Shown here: one piece after another, positions 1 through 8,379 of the stretch | Numbering within the stretch: position 1 is the stretch's first letter | Layout of the letters: the number at the start of each line of letters is the position of its first letter | From: Streptomyces capitiformicae | Lineage (GTDB): Bacteria > Actinomycetota > Actinomycetes > Streptomycetales > Streptomycetaceae | Reading direction: 5' to 3' | Length of the DNA stretch: 64,000 nucleotides | Assembly (NCBI RefSeq): GCF_002214185.1 | Contig: NZ_CP022161.1 | Coordinates: 2,479,767-2,543,766, forward strand | The notes under the pieces: generated by a model | What the model saw: only the letters and a program-made list of their open reading frames with translations | The model's database searches: none | Told to the model about the DNA's origin: nothing | Position numbers and translations under genes: made by a program

Positions 1-2
1 AG

Positions 3-650
3 CCGAAGATCCTGGAGACGCTCGCCGGTCGGCCTCCGCATCACCTGTCCCTGAGCGTCTACGGCGCGACCGCGGAGACGTACGACGGTTTCACCCGCAA
101 CCGTGGCGCGTTCGACCGCTTCATCCGCGGTCTCGACGCCGCCCGCGAGGCCGGCCTCCGCTCGCAGTTGAACATCGTCATCACGAAGGACAACGCTGAC
201 GAGTTCGCCACGATGGAGAGCCTCGCCGAGCAGTACGGCCAAGTGTTCGTGTTCACCAACATGTCGCCCACCATCCAAGGCGACTCGGCCCCCATCCCGG
301 AGCAGGCAACCAAGTACCTCCGCAAGCGGAAGCCGTTCACCGGCTGCAACGCCGGACATACCTTCTTCCACGCCGACCCGTTCGGCCACGCGTCCATATG
401 CAAGATCGGCCGCGATCCACACATCCCGCTGATGCAGGAAGGCATCGAGGGACTCAAACGCCTCGGCGGGATCGCCGACGGCCTACAACTTCGCACCGGT
501 GGCTGTGCCGGCTGCGCGTTCGGCCAAAAAGATGCCGACGGCAACCCGGGCGGCTGCACCACCTGCCGCCCCATGGCAAAGCTCTACCAGGAGGCGAAGG
601 CACCACGAAACATGTACTGCCGGCATCCCGACCCCGAACCAGTGAGGTGA
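3..650 (+). CDS. Radical SAM/SPASM domain protein, 3' part (5' end outside window)
   Basis: The reading frame is open from the window edge, so only the C-terminal half (about 215 residues) is present and the CxxxCxxC radical SAM motif lies upstream. An SLSVYGAT stretch near the start is typical of the TIM-barrel of SPASM-type radical SAM proteins. The C-terminal part is rich in cysteines (CNAG, CKIG, GGCAGC, GGCTTC and a late YC), the pattern that binds auxiliary iron-sulfur clusters in peptide-modifying enzymes. The stop codon lies three bases before the ATG of a short peptide gene, suggesting coupled translation. The likely role is modification of that peptide; this is inference from family and context. 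Confidence 0.85.
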   Translation, partial: PKILETLAGRPPHHLSLSVYGATAETYDGFTRNRGAFDRFIRGLDAAREAGLRSQLNIVITKDNADEFATMESLAEQYGQVFVFTNMSPTIQGDSAPIPEQATKYLRKRKPFTGCNAGHTFFHADPFGHASICKIGRDPHIPLMQEGIEGLKRLGGIADGLQLRTGGCAGCAFGQKDADGNPGGCTTCRPMAKLYQEAKAPRNMYCRHPDPEPVR

Positions 651-653
651 CCC

Positions 654-878
654 ATGGCAACCGCCACTGAGCCCCGCACCATGGAACAGACCGCGCCTGC
701 TTCCCCCGGGCCCGTCCTCGTCGCGATCACCCCCCGGCCGACCACCCCGGGGCCGCTCCCGGTCGCGATCACGTCCCGCCCGATCGCCGACGACGAGATC
801 CGTATCACGACGGAGATCGGCACATTCTCCGAGAGCCTCGGCTGCTCGTGCCAGGCCGACGACGACCAGCCGTACTAG
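654..878 (+). CDS. Putative ribosomal peptide (RiPP) precursor, 74 aa
   Basis: This short gene follows the radical SAM gene with a three-base gap and has strong third-position GC. The product has a Pro/Thr-rich N-terminal half containing a repeated element (GPVLVAITPRP, then GPLPVAITSRP), then an acidic-isoleucine segment and a tail ending FSESLGCSCQADDDQPY. Two cysteines spaced CSC and a terminal tyrosine are plausible modification sites. I do not recognise the family. Precursor status is inferred from size, position directly behind a SPASM enzyme, and a strong hairpin just downstream that could raise the amount of this part of the message. It could instead be a small accessory protein. Confidence 0.6.
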   Translation: MATATEPRTMEQTAPASPGPVLVAITPRPTTPGPLPVAITSRPIADDEIRITTEIGTFSESLGCSCQADDDQPY

Positions 879-903
879 GCGTTCTAGGCCTGACACGTAC
901 CAC

Positions 904-941
904 CGAGCCGCCCTCACCCGTCATAGGGTCGGGGCGGCTCG
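904..941 (+). terminator. Strong hairpin between the peptide gene and the phosphotransferase gene
   Basis: Perfect 10-base arms CGAGCCGCCC and GGGCGGCTCG enclose an inner ACCC/GGGT pairing. There is no T-run. It lies 26 bases after the peptide stop and 25 before the next start, so it may be a partial terminator or a 3'-end stabiliser. Confidence 0.6.
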
Positions 942-965
942 TCCGTCCACCTTCAGGAACCCCAC

Positions 966-1769
966 ATGCCGGTAGACCGTATCCACTGGGACGACCTACC
1001 CCTCGGCGCCCGCCGCGCCGCCGAGGAGCAGATCGGCCCCGTTCTGCGCGCCGAGACAGCAGCAGCCGGGGCGAACTCCGGTATCGCCGCCACCGTCCAC
1101 ACCGCCGATTCGGTGCTCTTTGTCAAAGGCACGCCGATCGGTCAGGCCCGCATGCAGCGGCGCGAGGCCGCGATCAACCCTTATCTACCGCCCTCGTGCC
1201 CACAGCTGCTCTGGCACGTGCAAGCCTCCGGATGGGACCTGATCGGATACGAGCGCATCGTCGGACACCACGCCGACTACGCACCCGACTCCCGTGACCT
1301 TCCGCTCGTCGCCGACGCCGTGGTCGAGCTCCAGAACACCCCCTGCCCTGATATCGACCTCAAGCGCGCCGAGGACCGATGGAGCGGCTACGCAGACCCC
1401 GCCGGCGTCGAGCAGCTCGCCGGTAACAGGCTGCTGCACACCGACCTCGCCCCACACAACCTGCTCGTGACCGACCGTGCCCATCTGATCGACTGGGCAT
1501 GGCCCACCCGCGGCGCAGCATGGATCGACCCCGCCGTGCTCATCCTGCGACTCATGGAAGCCGGACACACCGCGTCGGCCGCAGACGCATGGGCCCGCGC
1601 TCAGTTCTCTTCATGGGCAGCGGCCTCGCACGCGTCCGTCGCCGCCTTCGCCGAGGCGAACGCCCGCTGCTGGGACGAGATCGCCCGCAACGACCCGCAA
1701 GACTGGAAGAAGCACATGGGGCGGCTCGCCCATGACTGGGTGACCTACTGGCGCGGGCAAACGTCGTAG
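966..1769 (+). CDS. Aminoglycoside phosphotransferase-family protein
   Basis: The 267-residue product has the kinase catalytic signature LLHTDLAPHNLLV (the HxDxxxxN Brenner motif) followed by LIDWAWP, which supplies the metal-binding aspartate of the APH/choline-kinase fold. An AGGAA sequence eight bases before the ATG supports this start. The gene follows the peptide gene after a hairpin and probably belongs to the same transcription unit. Family members phosphorylate hydroxyl groups of small molecules or, in some peptide pathways, residues of the precursor. Either is possible here and the substrate is not evident. Confidence 0.8.
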   Translation: MPVDRIHWDDLPLGARRAAEEQIGPVLRAETAAAGANSGIAATVHTADSVLFVKGTPIGQARMQRREAAINPYLPPSCPQLLWHVQASGWDLIGYERIVGHHADYAPDSRDLPLVADAVVELQNTPCPDIDLKRAEDRWSGYADPAGVEQLAGNRLLHTDLAPHNLLVTDRAHLIDWAWPTRGAAWIDPAVLILRLMEAGHTASAADAWARAQFSSWAAASHASVAAFAEANARCWDEIARNDPQDWKKHMGRLAHDWVTYWRGQTS

Positions 1770-1895
1770 CCGGCCCAAGGTGGATGCCACACAATGCCCT
1801 CGGGTACTTCGCGTAGGCAGTCGGCCGGTCTCCTGCCACGACGCCGACGACGTCGTGGCACAGGCGTGCTCGTATACGTAACAGTGATCGCAGGT

Positions 1896-2141
1896 TCAAG
1901 GCTCGATGAAGGTCAGCACGAGGATGATCACCGGAAGGGTGATCATCAGTGCCCCAGCACCGACCACAACAGAGGCGTACAGCGTCTGATGACCGGCCGT
2001 GTGCGCGAAGAAGGCGGCGACGAGTCCGACAACCAGTGAACAGAGAACGGCGATCAAGGCATACAGCTTGCGGCGCCGTCGCTTCTCTTGGGCCTGCTGA
2101 CTGTTCTGCCCTTCGCGCTGGTCGGGGGCGTTTTTGGGCAC
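1896..2141 (-). CDS. Small two-helix membrane protein, unknown function
   Basis: The 81-residue product begins with a polar, Gln/Lys/Arg-rich segment (about residues 1-25) and then has two clear hydrophobic helices, roughly residues 26-50 and 55-78, ending FIEP. A GTG with GGGAG five bases upstream was chosen as start; a longer reading from 2225 has no better site. GC content is lower than in neighbouring genes. It converges with the phosphotransferase gene. No family is recognised. Confidence 0.6.
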   Translation of the reverse strand: MPKNAPDQREGQNSQQAQEKRRRRKLYALIAVLCSLVVGLVAAFFAHTAGHQTLYASVVVGAGALMITLPVIILVLTFIEP

Positions 2142-2351
2142 GTTGACTCCCGTGACTCGTGCTGAATCGACGAGTGGAAGTGCTAACGCTCCGTCCGAGC
2201 CTCCCGAGACTGATCGAAGTAACATCTTGGTAAAGCTTCCGGTCGATGTACCTCGTTTCTAAGCCCCCTACAGGGTAGCCCCCTTGGCGACGAATGGGCC
2301 GAGTGGTTACTCAAATCGCCTCGCAAGACTGCGTGTCACGTACGGCCAAGT

Positions 2352-2801
2352 TCATGGATGCATCCGCGCCCCCTTCACCACCTTGTCCACCCCGTTGCGC
2401 GGCCCGTAGGCCGCCAGCCCCACCAGGTCCAGTTCGCCCGCCCGGACCGCCCGTACGGCTGCCCGGTTGTCCCTGTCGTTGCCCGTGCTGAAGAGGTCGG
2501 ACGTGAACACGGCTCGGGGAAGGGCACAGGACAGTGCCCGCCCGTGCGCGGACCTCAGTAGCTCCTTCGTGGCCTCGAAGACGAGTACCGGCTGGCGGAA
2601 CATCGGGAGGTACGGGGTGCCGTCGGCGTCCTCGTACGGGGCGCCGATCACCTCGGGGACGGCGGAACCCAGGCCGCTGACGAGGAAGGAGGTGACGTTG
2701 AGGCGTTGCCAGGGTTCGAGGTCGTCGCGGAGGAGGACGGCGATCTTGGTGTCGAAGCGCATGGGGGCGGTGGCCTGGTCAACCGGGGTTTCGCTGCTCA
2801 T
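2352..2801 (-). CDS. DUF2000 family protein
   Basis: The product (about 149 aa) matches the DUF2000 pattern: an N-terminal KIAVLLRDDLEPWQRLNVTSFL segment and a central YLPMFRQPVLVF stretch. Members have a peptidyl-tRNA-hydrolase-like fold, but no reaction is established. The start at 2801 was chosen because the conserved region begins just after it. The gene is divergent from an AraC-type regulator whose start is 49 bases away, a layout common for a regulator and its target. Confidence 0.8.
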   Translation of the reverse strand: MSSETPVDQATAPMRFDTKIAVLLRDDLEPWQRLNVTSFLVSGLGSAVPEVIGAPYEDADGTPYLPMFRQPVLVFEATKELLRSAHGRALSCALPRAVFTSDLFSTGNDRDNRAAVRAVRAGELDLVGLAAYGPRNGVDKVVKGARMHP

Positions 2802-2850
2802 GAGTCGAGAGTGCCGAGGGGCGTACCCGGCCGTCTTGTACGTTCTTTGC

Positions 2851-3705
2851 ATGGGCATGGGTCCGCAGCGGTCCGAGTCCCCTCGGCGTGACGTCTCCGC
2901 CTGGCGGCCTCGCGTGCCAGGGGTCGTCGAGGTCTTCCACGCGCATTACACCGAGTACGCGTACCCGATGCACGTCCACGACGCCTGGACGCTGCTGATC
3001 GTCGACCACGGGGCCGTGCGGTACGAGTTGGACCGGCATGAGCATGGGACGCCGCACGACACCGTGTCGTTGCTGCCGCCGCATGTGCCGCACAACGGGG
3101 CGCCGGCCACGGAGGAGGGGTTTCGCAAGCGTGTTCTATATCTGGATCCGGGTGCGGCGGCGGGTGCGCTCGACGAGGGGCTGATCGGGGCCGCGGTCGA
3201 CGATCCGGACGTCCGCGATCCGCTGCTGCGGCTGCGGGTGGGGCAGTTGCACGCGGCGCTCGCCCGGCCCGGGGGCGAGTTGGAGGCGGAGAGCCGGCTG
3301 GCGCTCGTCGGGGAGCGGCTCCGGGGGCATTTGCGGCCGCGGCAGGTGCGCGGGAGGCCTGGACCCGACGGTCATACGCTCGCCCGTCGGCTGCGGGAGT
3401 TGCTCGACGAGCGGGTCGCGGACGGGGTGACGTTGGAGGAGGCGGCGGGGATGGTGCACGCGCATCCCGCCCATCTCGTACGGGCGTTCGGGGCGGCCTT
3501 TGGGATCGCCCCGCATCAGTATCTGATGTCCCGGCGGGTGGAGCGGGCCCGGCGTTTGCTGTTGGAGGGGATGCCGCCGGGTGAGGTGGCCGTGGCCGCC
3601 GGGTTCTACGACCAGTCGCATCTGACTCGGCACTTCAGGCGGCGGGTGGGGGTTGCCCCTGGTCACTTCCAGCGGGGTCGCCCGGGTCGCGGGTCAGGTG
3701 GGTGA
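2851..3705 (+). CDS. AraC family transcriptional regulator with cupin-like sensor domain
   Basis: The 284-residue protein has an N-terminal sensor domain with histidines (HAHYTEYAYPMHVHDAWTL) typical of the AraC cupin fold, and a C-terminal pair of helix-turn-helix motifs with the AraC signature ending AAGFYDQSHLTRHFRRRVGVAPGHF. The start lies just downstream of the divergent DUF2000 gene; a second ATG two codons later is also possible. It probably controls that neighbour. Its 3' end overlaps the convergent YbjN-like gene by 71 bases, but both frames look real. Confidence 0.88.
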   Translation: MGMGPQRSESPRRDVSAWRPRVPGVVEVFHAHYTEYAYPMHVHDAWTLLIVDHGAVRYELDRHEHGTPHDTVSLLPPHVPHNGAPATEEGFRKRVLYLDPGAAAGALDEGLIGAAVDDPDVRDPLLRLRVGQLHAALARPGGELEAESRLALVGERLRGHLRPRQVRGRPGPDGHTLARRLRELLDERVADGVTLEEAAGMVHAHPAHLVRAFGAAFGIAPHQYLMSRRVERARRLLLEGMPPGEVAVAAGFYDQSHLTRHFRRRVGVAPGHFQRGRPGRGSGG

Positions 3706-4165
3706 AGGCGTCCAGGTTGCGGGTCGACTCGCCGCGGGAGACTCGCCAGGCGTACTCCTTGCGGATGGCGGTCGCGAAGCCCAGTTCCAGGAGGGTGTTG
3801 AAGGAACCGTCCGCCGCTTCCAGGACCTGGCCCAGGAGGCGGTCGATCTCGTCGGGGGTGACGGCGGACAGGGGCAGCTTGGCGGTGACGTAGACGTCGC
3901 CGAGCGGGTCGACGGCGTAACTCACGCCGTAGAGCTTGAGGTTGCGTTCCAGGAGCCAGCGGTGGACGCCCGCCTCGTTCTCGTCGGGGTGGCGGATGAC
4001 GAAGGCGTTGAGGGACAGGGAGTGCTTGCCGACGATCAGCGACACGGTCGTCGAGAGTTTGCGGGTGCCGGGGAGTTTGACGACGTACGTGCCGGGGTCC
4101 GGGCTCTCCCACTCCAGTTCGGCCTCGGTGAGGACCTGCTCGATGATCGACGTCGGGTCAGCCAT
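3635..4165 (-). CDS. YbjN domain-containing protein
   Basis: The product (about 176 aa) has the YbjN fold pattern, with IIEQVLTEAELEWE at the N terminus, alternating beta segments, and RWLLERNLKLYGV near the middle. In actinobacteria YbjN proteins are small chaperone-like folds of uncertain role. The ATG at 4165 was preferred over one ten codons upstream because the conserved region starts here. It lies 40 bases upstream of the mshA stop on the same strand, and in Streptomyces the two commonly occur together. Confidence 0.8.
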   Translation of the reverse strand: MADPTSIIEQVLTEAELEWESPDPGTYVVKLPGTRKLSTTVSLIVGKHSLSLNAFVIRHPDENEAGVHRWLLERNLKLYGVSYAVDPLGDVYVTAKLPLSAVTPDEIDRLLGQVLEAADGSFNTLLELGFATAIRKEYAWRVSRGESTRNLDAFTHLTRDPGDPAGSDQGQPPPAA

Positions 4166-4204
4166 GAGGGCGAGCCTACCCGCCGGTAGGCGCACGGCGT
4201 CGGC

Positions 4205-5545
4205 TCAGCCGTGGTGGGCGCGCAGGCCGTGGCGGCGGTGGTCGTGCGTGGCGGCCGTATAGACGTCGGCGGTGGCCTGGGCGGCCGTGTCCCAGCCGAA
4301 GGACTCGGCGTGGTGGGCGGCGGCGGCGCCCATACGGGCGGGCAGACCGGGGTCGTCGGCGAAATCGCGCAGCACGCGCGCGTACGCGACGGGATCGTGG
4401 CCCTGGATCAGGAAGCCTGTGTGTCCGTCGCGTACGGCGACGGGGAGACCGCCGACCGAGGCCGCCAGCACCGGCGTACCGGTCGCCTGCGCCTCGATGG
4501 CGACGAGCCCGAACGACTCGCTGTACGACGGCATGACCAGCACGGACGCCGCCCGGAACCAGTCCGCGAGCTGCTCCTGACCGACCGGCGGCCGAAAGCA
4601 CACGACATCGGCGACACCGAGACGGGCCGCCAGCTTCTGCAGCCCCTCCGGCTTCGCGAGCCCGCTGCCGCTCGGCCCGCCGACCACGGGCACGACGATC
4701 CTCGACCGCAGCTCGGGGCGCTCGTCGAGGAGGACGGCCACGGCCCGGAGGAGGACGTCCGGGGCCTTGAGGGGCTGGATACGGCCGGCGAAGAGGGGGA
4801 TCAGGGCGTCCTGCGGGAGCCCGAGCCGGGCGCGGGCGGCGGCGCGGCCGTCGGCGGGGCGGAAGCGGTCGAGGTTGACGCCCGGGTGGACGACGGCGAC
4901 CTTGGCCCGGTCGGCCTCGTAGTGGCGTACGAGTTCGTCGGCCTCATCGGCCGTGTTGGCTATGAGGCGGTCGGCGGCGCGTACGACCTGGGTCTCGCCA
5001 ATGACCCGGGCGGCGGGTTCGGGGGTGTCGCCGGCGGCCAGCGCCGCGTTCTTGACCTTCGCCATGGTGTGCATCGCGTGCACCAGGGGCACGCCCCAGC
5101 GTTCGGCGGCGAGCCAGCCGACGTGGCCGGAGAGCCAGTAGTGCGAGTGGACCAGGTCGTAGTAGCCGGGGCGGTGGCCCGCCCAGGCCTGCATCACCCC
5201 GTGTGTGAAGGCGCACAGCTGGGCCGGCAGGTCCTCCTTGGCGAGGCCTTCGTAGGGGCCCGCGTCGACGTGCCGGACCAGGACGCCTGGGGCCAGTTCG
5301 ACGGTCGGGGGGAGGGCGGCCGTCGTGGCCCGCGTGAAGATCTCCACCTCGATGTTGATCGCGGCCAGGCGCTGCGCCAGCTCCACGATGTATACGTTCA
5401 TGCCGCCCGCATCACCCGTACCAGGCTGATGCAGCGGTGACGTATGCACGGACAGCATCGCCACCCGCCGGGGTTTTCGGTGCAACCTCAACCGTGACGC
5501 GGCGGTCGTAGAGCGTCGCCCGAGCCTGCTGACGTAGTGGCTCAC
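4205..5545 (-). CDS. mshA: D-inositol-3-phosphate glycosyltransferase, mycothiol biosynthesis
   Basis: MshA transfers N-acetylglucosamine from UDP-GlcNAc to 1L-myo-inositol 1-phosphate, the first committed step to mycothiol, the main low-molecular-weight thiol of actinobacteria. The 446-residue product has the GT-B glycosyltransferase 4 layout: an N-terminal [12 protein letters not shown] loop for the acceptor, HSHYWLSG, and a C-terminal nucleotide-binding half with [18 protein letters not shown]. Its length matches the family. A GTG start at 5545 is preceded by AAGGAGG at eight bases. A perfect hairpin lies in the leader. The acting site is cytosolic. Confidence 0.95.
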   Translation of the reverse strand: MSHYVSRLGRRSTTAASRLRLHRKPRRVAMLSVHTSPLHQPGTGDAGGMNVYIVELAQRLAAINIEVEIFTRATTAALPPTVELAPGVLVRHVDAGPYEGLAKEDLPAQLCAFTHGVMQAWAGHRPGYYDLVHSHYWLSGHVGWLAAERWGVPLVHAMHTMAKVKNAALAAGDTPEPAARVIGETQVVRAADRLIANTADEADELVRHYEADRAKVAVVHPGVNLDRFRPADGRAAARARLGLPQDALIPLFAGRIQPLKAPDVLLRAVAVLLDERPELRSRIVVPVVGGPSGSGLAKPEGLQKLAARLGVADVVCFRPPVGQEQLADWFRAASVLVMPSYSESFGLVAIEAQATGTPVLAASVGGLPVAVRDGHTGFLIQGHDPVAYARVLRDFADDPGLPARMGAAAAHHAESFGWDTAAQATADVYTAATHDHRRHGLRAHHG

Positions 5546-5583
5546 GTGGCGTTCCTCCTTGGCCGGGTATCCGGGCATGCCGT

Positions 5584-5609
5584 CCGGAGGGCGCCGAACC
5601 GCCCTCCGG
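5584..5609 (-). promoter_or_regulatory. Perfect hairpin in the mshA 5' leader
   Basis: Ten-base arms CCGGAGGGCG and CGCCCTCCGG with a six-base loop lie 39 to 64 bases upstream of the mshA GTG. It could regulate mshA or end transcription from elsewhere. The rest of the 261-base gap to 5807 shows no gene; G-rich repeats lie around 5690-5755. Confidence 0.45.
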
Positions 5610-5806
5610 GGACCCAGAACATCGGAGGGTCCAATTCCATTTCCTCTTTGCAGAATCATTACCGAGACTCGCTCAACTGTTCGAGCGCCTCGAGGGTGAG
5701 GAGGCGCTCAAGGCGGGGCCTGAGGCGGGGCCTGGGGCGGAGCCCCGGAAGACGCCCACACGAACCGAGGGCGACCGACGATCCCCGGCCCGCATACGCT
5801 CACCCC

Positions 5807-6604
5807 ATGGCCAAACCCGTCGGCACCGTGACGCGCGGCACCACCAACCCCAACCGCCTCCGCCGCATGGACCGCTGGATCGCCGCCAGCCACGGCCCCG
5901 AACTCCGCCGGACCCCCGCCCCCCTCGCCGTGGACCTCGGCTACGGCGCCGCCCCCTGGACGGCGCTCGAACTCCTCCACCGCCTCCGCGCGACAGCGCC
6001 CCGCACCCAGGTGATCGGCGTCGAGATCGACCCGGCCAGGGTCGCGGCGGCGAAACCCTACGAGTGCGAGGGCCTGACCTTCCGGCACGGCGGCTTCGAG
6101 GTACCGGTCCCGGGCCGCCCGGCCCTCATCCGCGCGGCGAACGTCCTGCGCCAGTACGACGAGGAAGAGGTCACCGCCGTCTGGCAACGACTGTGCGCTC
6201 GCCTCCAACCGGCCACACCCCACACCTCCGGCGGCCTCCTCGTCGAGGGCACCTGCGACGAGATCGGCCGCCGCCACGTCTGGGTCGCCCTCGGCCCGGA
6301 GGGCCCCCGCACGATCACCTTCGCCACCCGGCTCGGCTCCCTGGAACGCCCCTCCGACCTCGCCGAACGCCTCCCGAAGGCGCTCATCCACCGCAACATC
6401 CCCGGCGAGCCGGTGCACGCCTTCCTCCGCGACTTCGACCGCGCCTGGGCCGCCGCCGCGCCGTACGCCTCGTACGGCGCCCGCCAGCGCTGGATCCGCA
6501 CCGTCCGCGATCTGAGCGTCGATTGGCCGGTACGGGACGGGGTCACACGCTGGCGGCAAGGTGAAGTCACGGTGGAGTGGGAGTCGTTGGCGCCTCGGCG
6601 GTGA
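5807..6604 (+). CDS. Class I SAM-dependent methyltransferase
   Basis: The 265-residue protein begins with GTTNPNRLRRMDRWI and has a SAM-binding motif I at AVDLGYGAAPWTALEL (about residues 45-60), followed by VIGVEIDPARVAAA with the acidic residue that contacts the ribose. This shape is widespread in Streptomyces next to mshA, and its substrate is not known. The ATG at 5807 opens the conserved region; upstream in-frame sequence is repeat-rich and not protein-like. It is divergent from mshA. Confidence 0.82.
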   Translation: MAKPVGTVTRGTTNPNRLRRMDRWIAASHGPELRRTPAPLAVDLGYGAAPWTALELLHRLRATAPRTQVIGVEIDPARVAAAKPYECEGLTFRHGGFEVPVPGRPALIRAANVLRQYDEEEVTAVWQRLCARLQPATPHTSGGLLVEGTCDEIGRRHVWVALGPEGPRTITFATRLGSLERPSDLAERLPKALIHRNIPGEPVHAFLRDFDRAWAAAAPYASYGARQRWIRTVRDLSVDWPVRDGVTRWRQGEVTVEWESLAPRR

Positions 6605-6868
6605 GTACGGCGGCGCCCCGGCGCACACGGGGCGTTGATTACGCACCGCTACTTTATCGTGACGCACGGGAACGATCCCCTTGAGCCGTTCGTCACACAG
6701 GCGGGGACACTGTCATGCGGGAGGGAACAGAGGGAAGGGAGTTCTTGCCCACCTCTGTCGCATTGCGCGACTACATGGCACGATCACCCAGACGTCAGAG
6801 GTTACTGACGGTTAATCAGTTCTGTCGAGTTGTCGAGTTGTCGAGTGCGGGGTTTGGGGGCAAGGGCT

Positions 6869-8011
6869 ATGGGAGCCGGCAAGCGGAGCCTGACCATGGC
6901 GGCCGTGGCGGTGGTCTGCGCGATGACCGTGCTGGGCGCACCTGTCACGGCGTACGCGAGCCAGTCGCAACCAACCAGTCCGACGCCCACGCCGACCCCG
7001 ACTCCGACTCCGACGCCGTCCCCGTCCGGTACGGGCTCGGCTTCCGGTACGGACGCGACGAACGGCCCCGTGACGAACGAGGAGTTGGAGGCCGTACGCA
7101 AGAAGCTGGAGGGCCTCTACCACGACGCGGCGGTCGCCACGGACGCGTACAACGCGGCCGAGGAGAAGGCCGACAAACAGTCCGCCGAGATAGTCGACTT
7201 GGCCCAGGAGATCGTCAAGGGCCAGGAGAAGCTGGACAAGTTGCAGGACCTGATCGGCGCCGCGGCCCGGGCCCAGTACCGCGGCGGCGGCCTGCCGCCC
7301 GAGGTGCAGCTGTGGCTGAGTGAGAACCCGCAGGACTTCCTGGAGGGCGCGGACCTGCTGCGTCAGGGGCAGTTGGCGACCAAGGGTCTGCTGGCCGAGA
7401 TGCGACAGACCCAGGAGGATCTGGAGCAGTACTCCAAGGACGCCTCCGCGCGCTGGGAGAAGCTGGAGGCCAACCGCAAGGCCAAGGAGACGGCCAAGAA
7501 GAAGGTCAAGAAGCAGATCGCCGCCGCCGAGAAGCTGGAAGCCGAGCTGGAGGACGACGAGCGGGAGCGGCTGGCTCAGCTGGAGGAGGACGCCGCGCAG
7601 GAGTCACAGGCCGCATGGCTGAACTCCGGCATCCTCGACGAGATCGACGGCAAGGCGTCCGAGCAGGGCAAGAAGGCAGTGAAGTTCGCGACGGACCAGA
7701 TGGGCAAGCTGTACGAATGGGGCGCCGAGGGCCCCGAGACCTACGACTGCTCCGGCCTCACCAGCCAGGCCTGGATCGCCGCCGGTGTCACCATCCCCCG
7801 CACCTCCCAGGAGCAGTGGAAGCAGCTCCAGCACATCGACGTCCAGGACATGCGCCCCGGAGACCTCATCATCTACAACTCCGACGCCAGCCACGTGGCC
7901 ATGTACATAGGCGACGGCGCCATCATCCACGCACCTCGCCCCGGGCGTACGGTCACGATCGCGGGCGCGGGTTCCATGCCGATCCTCGGGGTGGTACGAC
8001 CGGACGCGTGA
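6869..8011 (+). CDS. Secreted NlpC/P60 peptidoglycan hydrolase
   Basis: The 380-residue protein has a signal peptide ending near TAYA (residue 30), a Pro-Thr repeat linker (38-50), a long charged coiled coil (about 70-260) and a C-terminal NlpC/P60 domain. The catalytic Cys294 in YDCSGL, His342 in ASHVAMYIG and His354 are all present. Such enzymes cut the gamma-D-Glu-meso-diaminopimelate bond in wall peptides, and coiled coils often mediate activation or self-inhibition. The ATG at 6869 gives the best signal peptide. The 264 bases upstream hold no gene I can support. Confidence 0.9.
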   Translation: MGAGKRSLTMAAVAVVCAMTVLGAPVTAYASQSQPTSPTPTPTPTPTPTPSPSGTGSASGTDATNGPVTNEELEAVRKKLEGLYHDAAVATDAYNAAEEKADKQSAEIVDLAQEIVKGQEKLDKLQDLIGAAARAQYRGGGLPPEVQLWLSENPQDFLEGADLLRQGQLATKGLLAEMRQTQEDLEQYSKDASARWEKLEANRKAKETAKKKVKKQIAAAEKLEAELEDDERERLAQLEEDAAQESQAAWLNSGILDEIDGKASEQGKKAVKFATDQMGKLYEWGAEGPETYDCSGLTSQAWIAAGVTIPRTSQEQWKQLQHIDVQDMRPGDLIIYNSDASHVAMYIGDGAIIHAPRPGRTVTIAGAGSMPILGVVRPDA

Positions 8012-8041
8012 GCGCGAGTTGCCGCTTGGCGGCGGGTTGGT

Positions 8042-8090
8042 GAGGGTTTGCACACCCCTTCAGGGGCGCGGGGCTGTGTCAATCTGCGGC
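8042..8090. repeat. Dispersed Streptomyces-type GC repeat
   Basis: A CCCCTTCAGGGGCGCGGGG core resembles elements at 54130-54160 and 58733-58765 and is a well-known intergenic repeat type in Streptomyces. It lies in a 368-base gap (8012-8379) with no supported gene. Confidence 0.5.
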
Positions 8091-8379
8091 TCCGCCGCAT
8101 GGGACGACCAGCCCCACCACCCCCGCGTGACCCACCCCACGTGACTCTCACCACCTTCCCCGCTCGGCTCAACCCCGGCCGCGTGAGATTCGTCATCTCA
8201 AGAGAAAGCCCTGCCATGTCCAAATGCGGTACCGAATGGGGCATATGACACCGGCGGATTGCCGCCCGGCGCGCCGCCACCCATTCCGTTGCGGCGGCGC
8301 CTGACGCTAAGGTCCCGCTCGGTGGGTCGAGGTCCCTCGCCTCACCGTGCCCTCGGGGGGAGGGAAGGAACCCAAGACG

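Noticed and set aside
5560..5640. A SigR-type promoter before mshA
   Set aside because: GGAAT and GTT elements exist but their spacing, about 13 bases, is too short for the consensus.
6605..6868. A cyclic di-AMP riboswitch before the NlpC/P60 gene
   Set aside because: Such hydrolases are often riboswitch-controlled in Streptomyces, but I could not identify the conserved riboswitch core.
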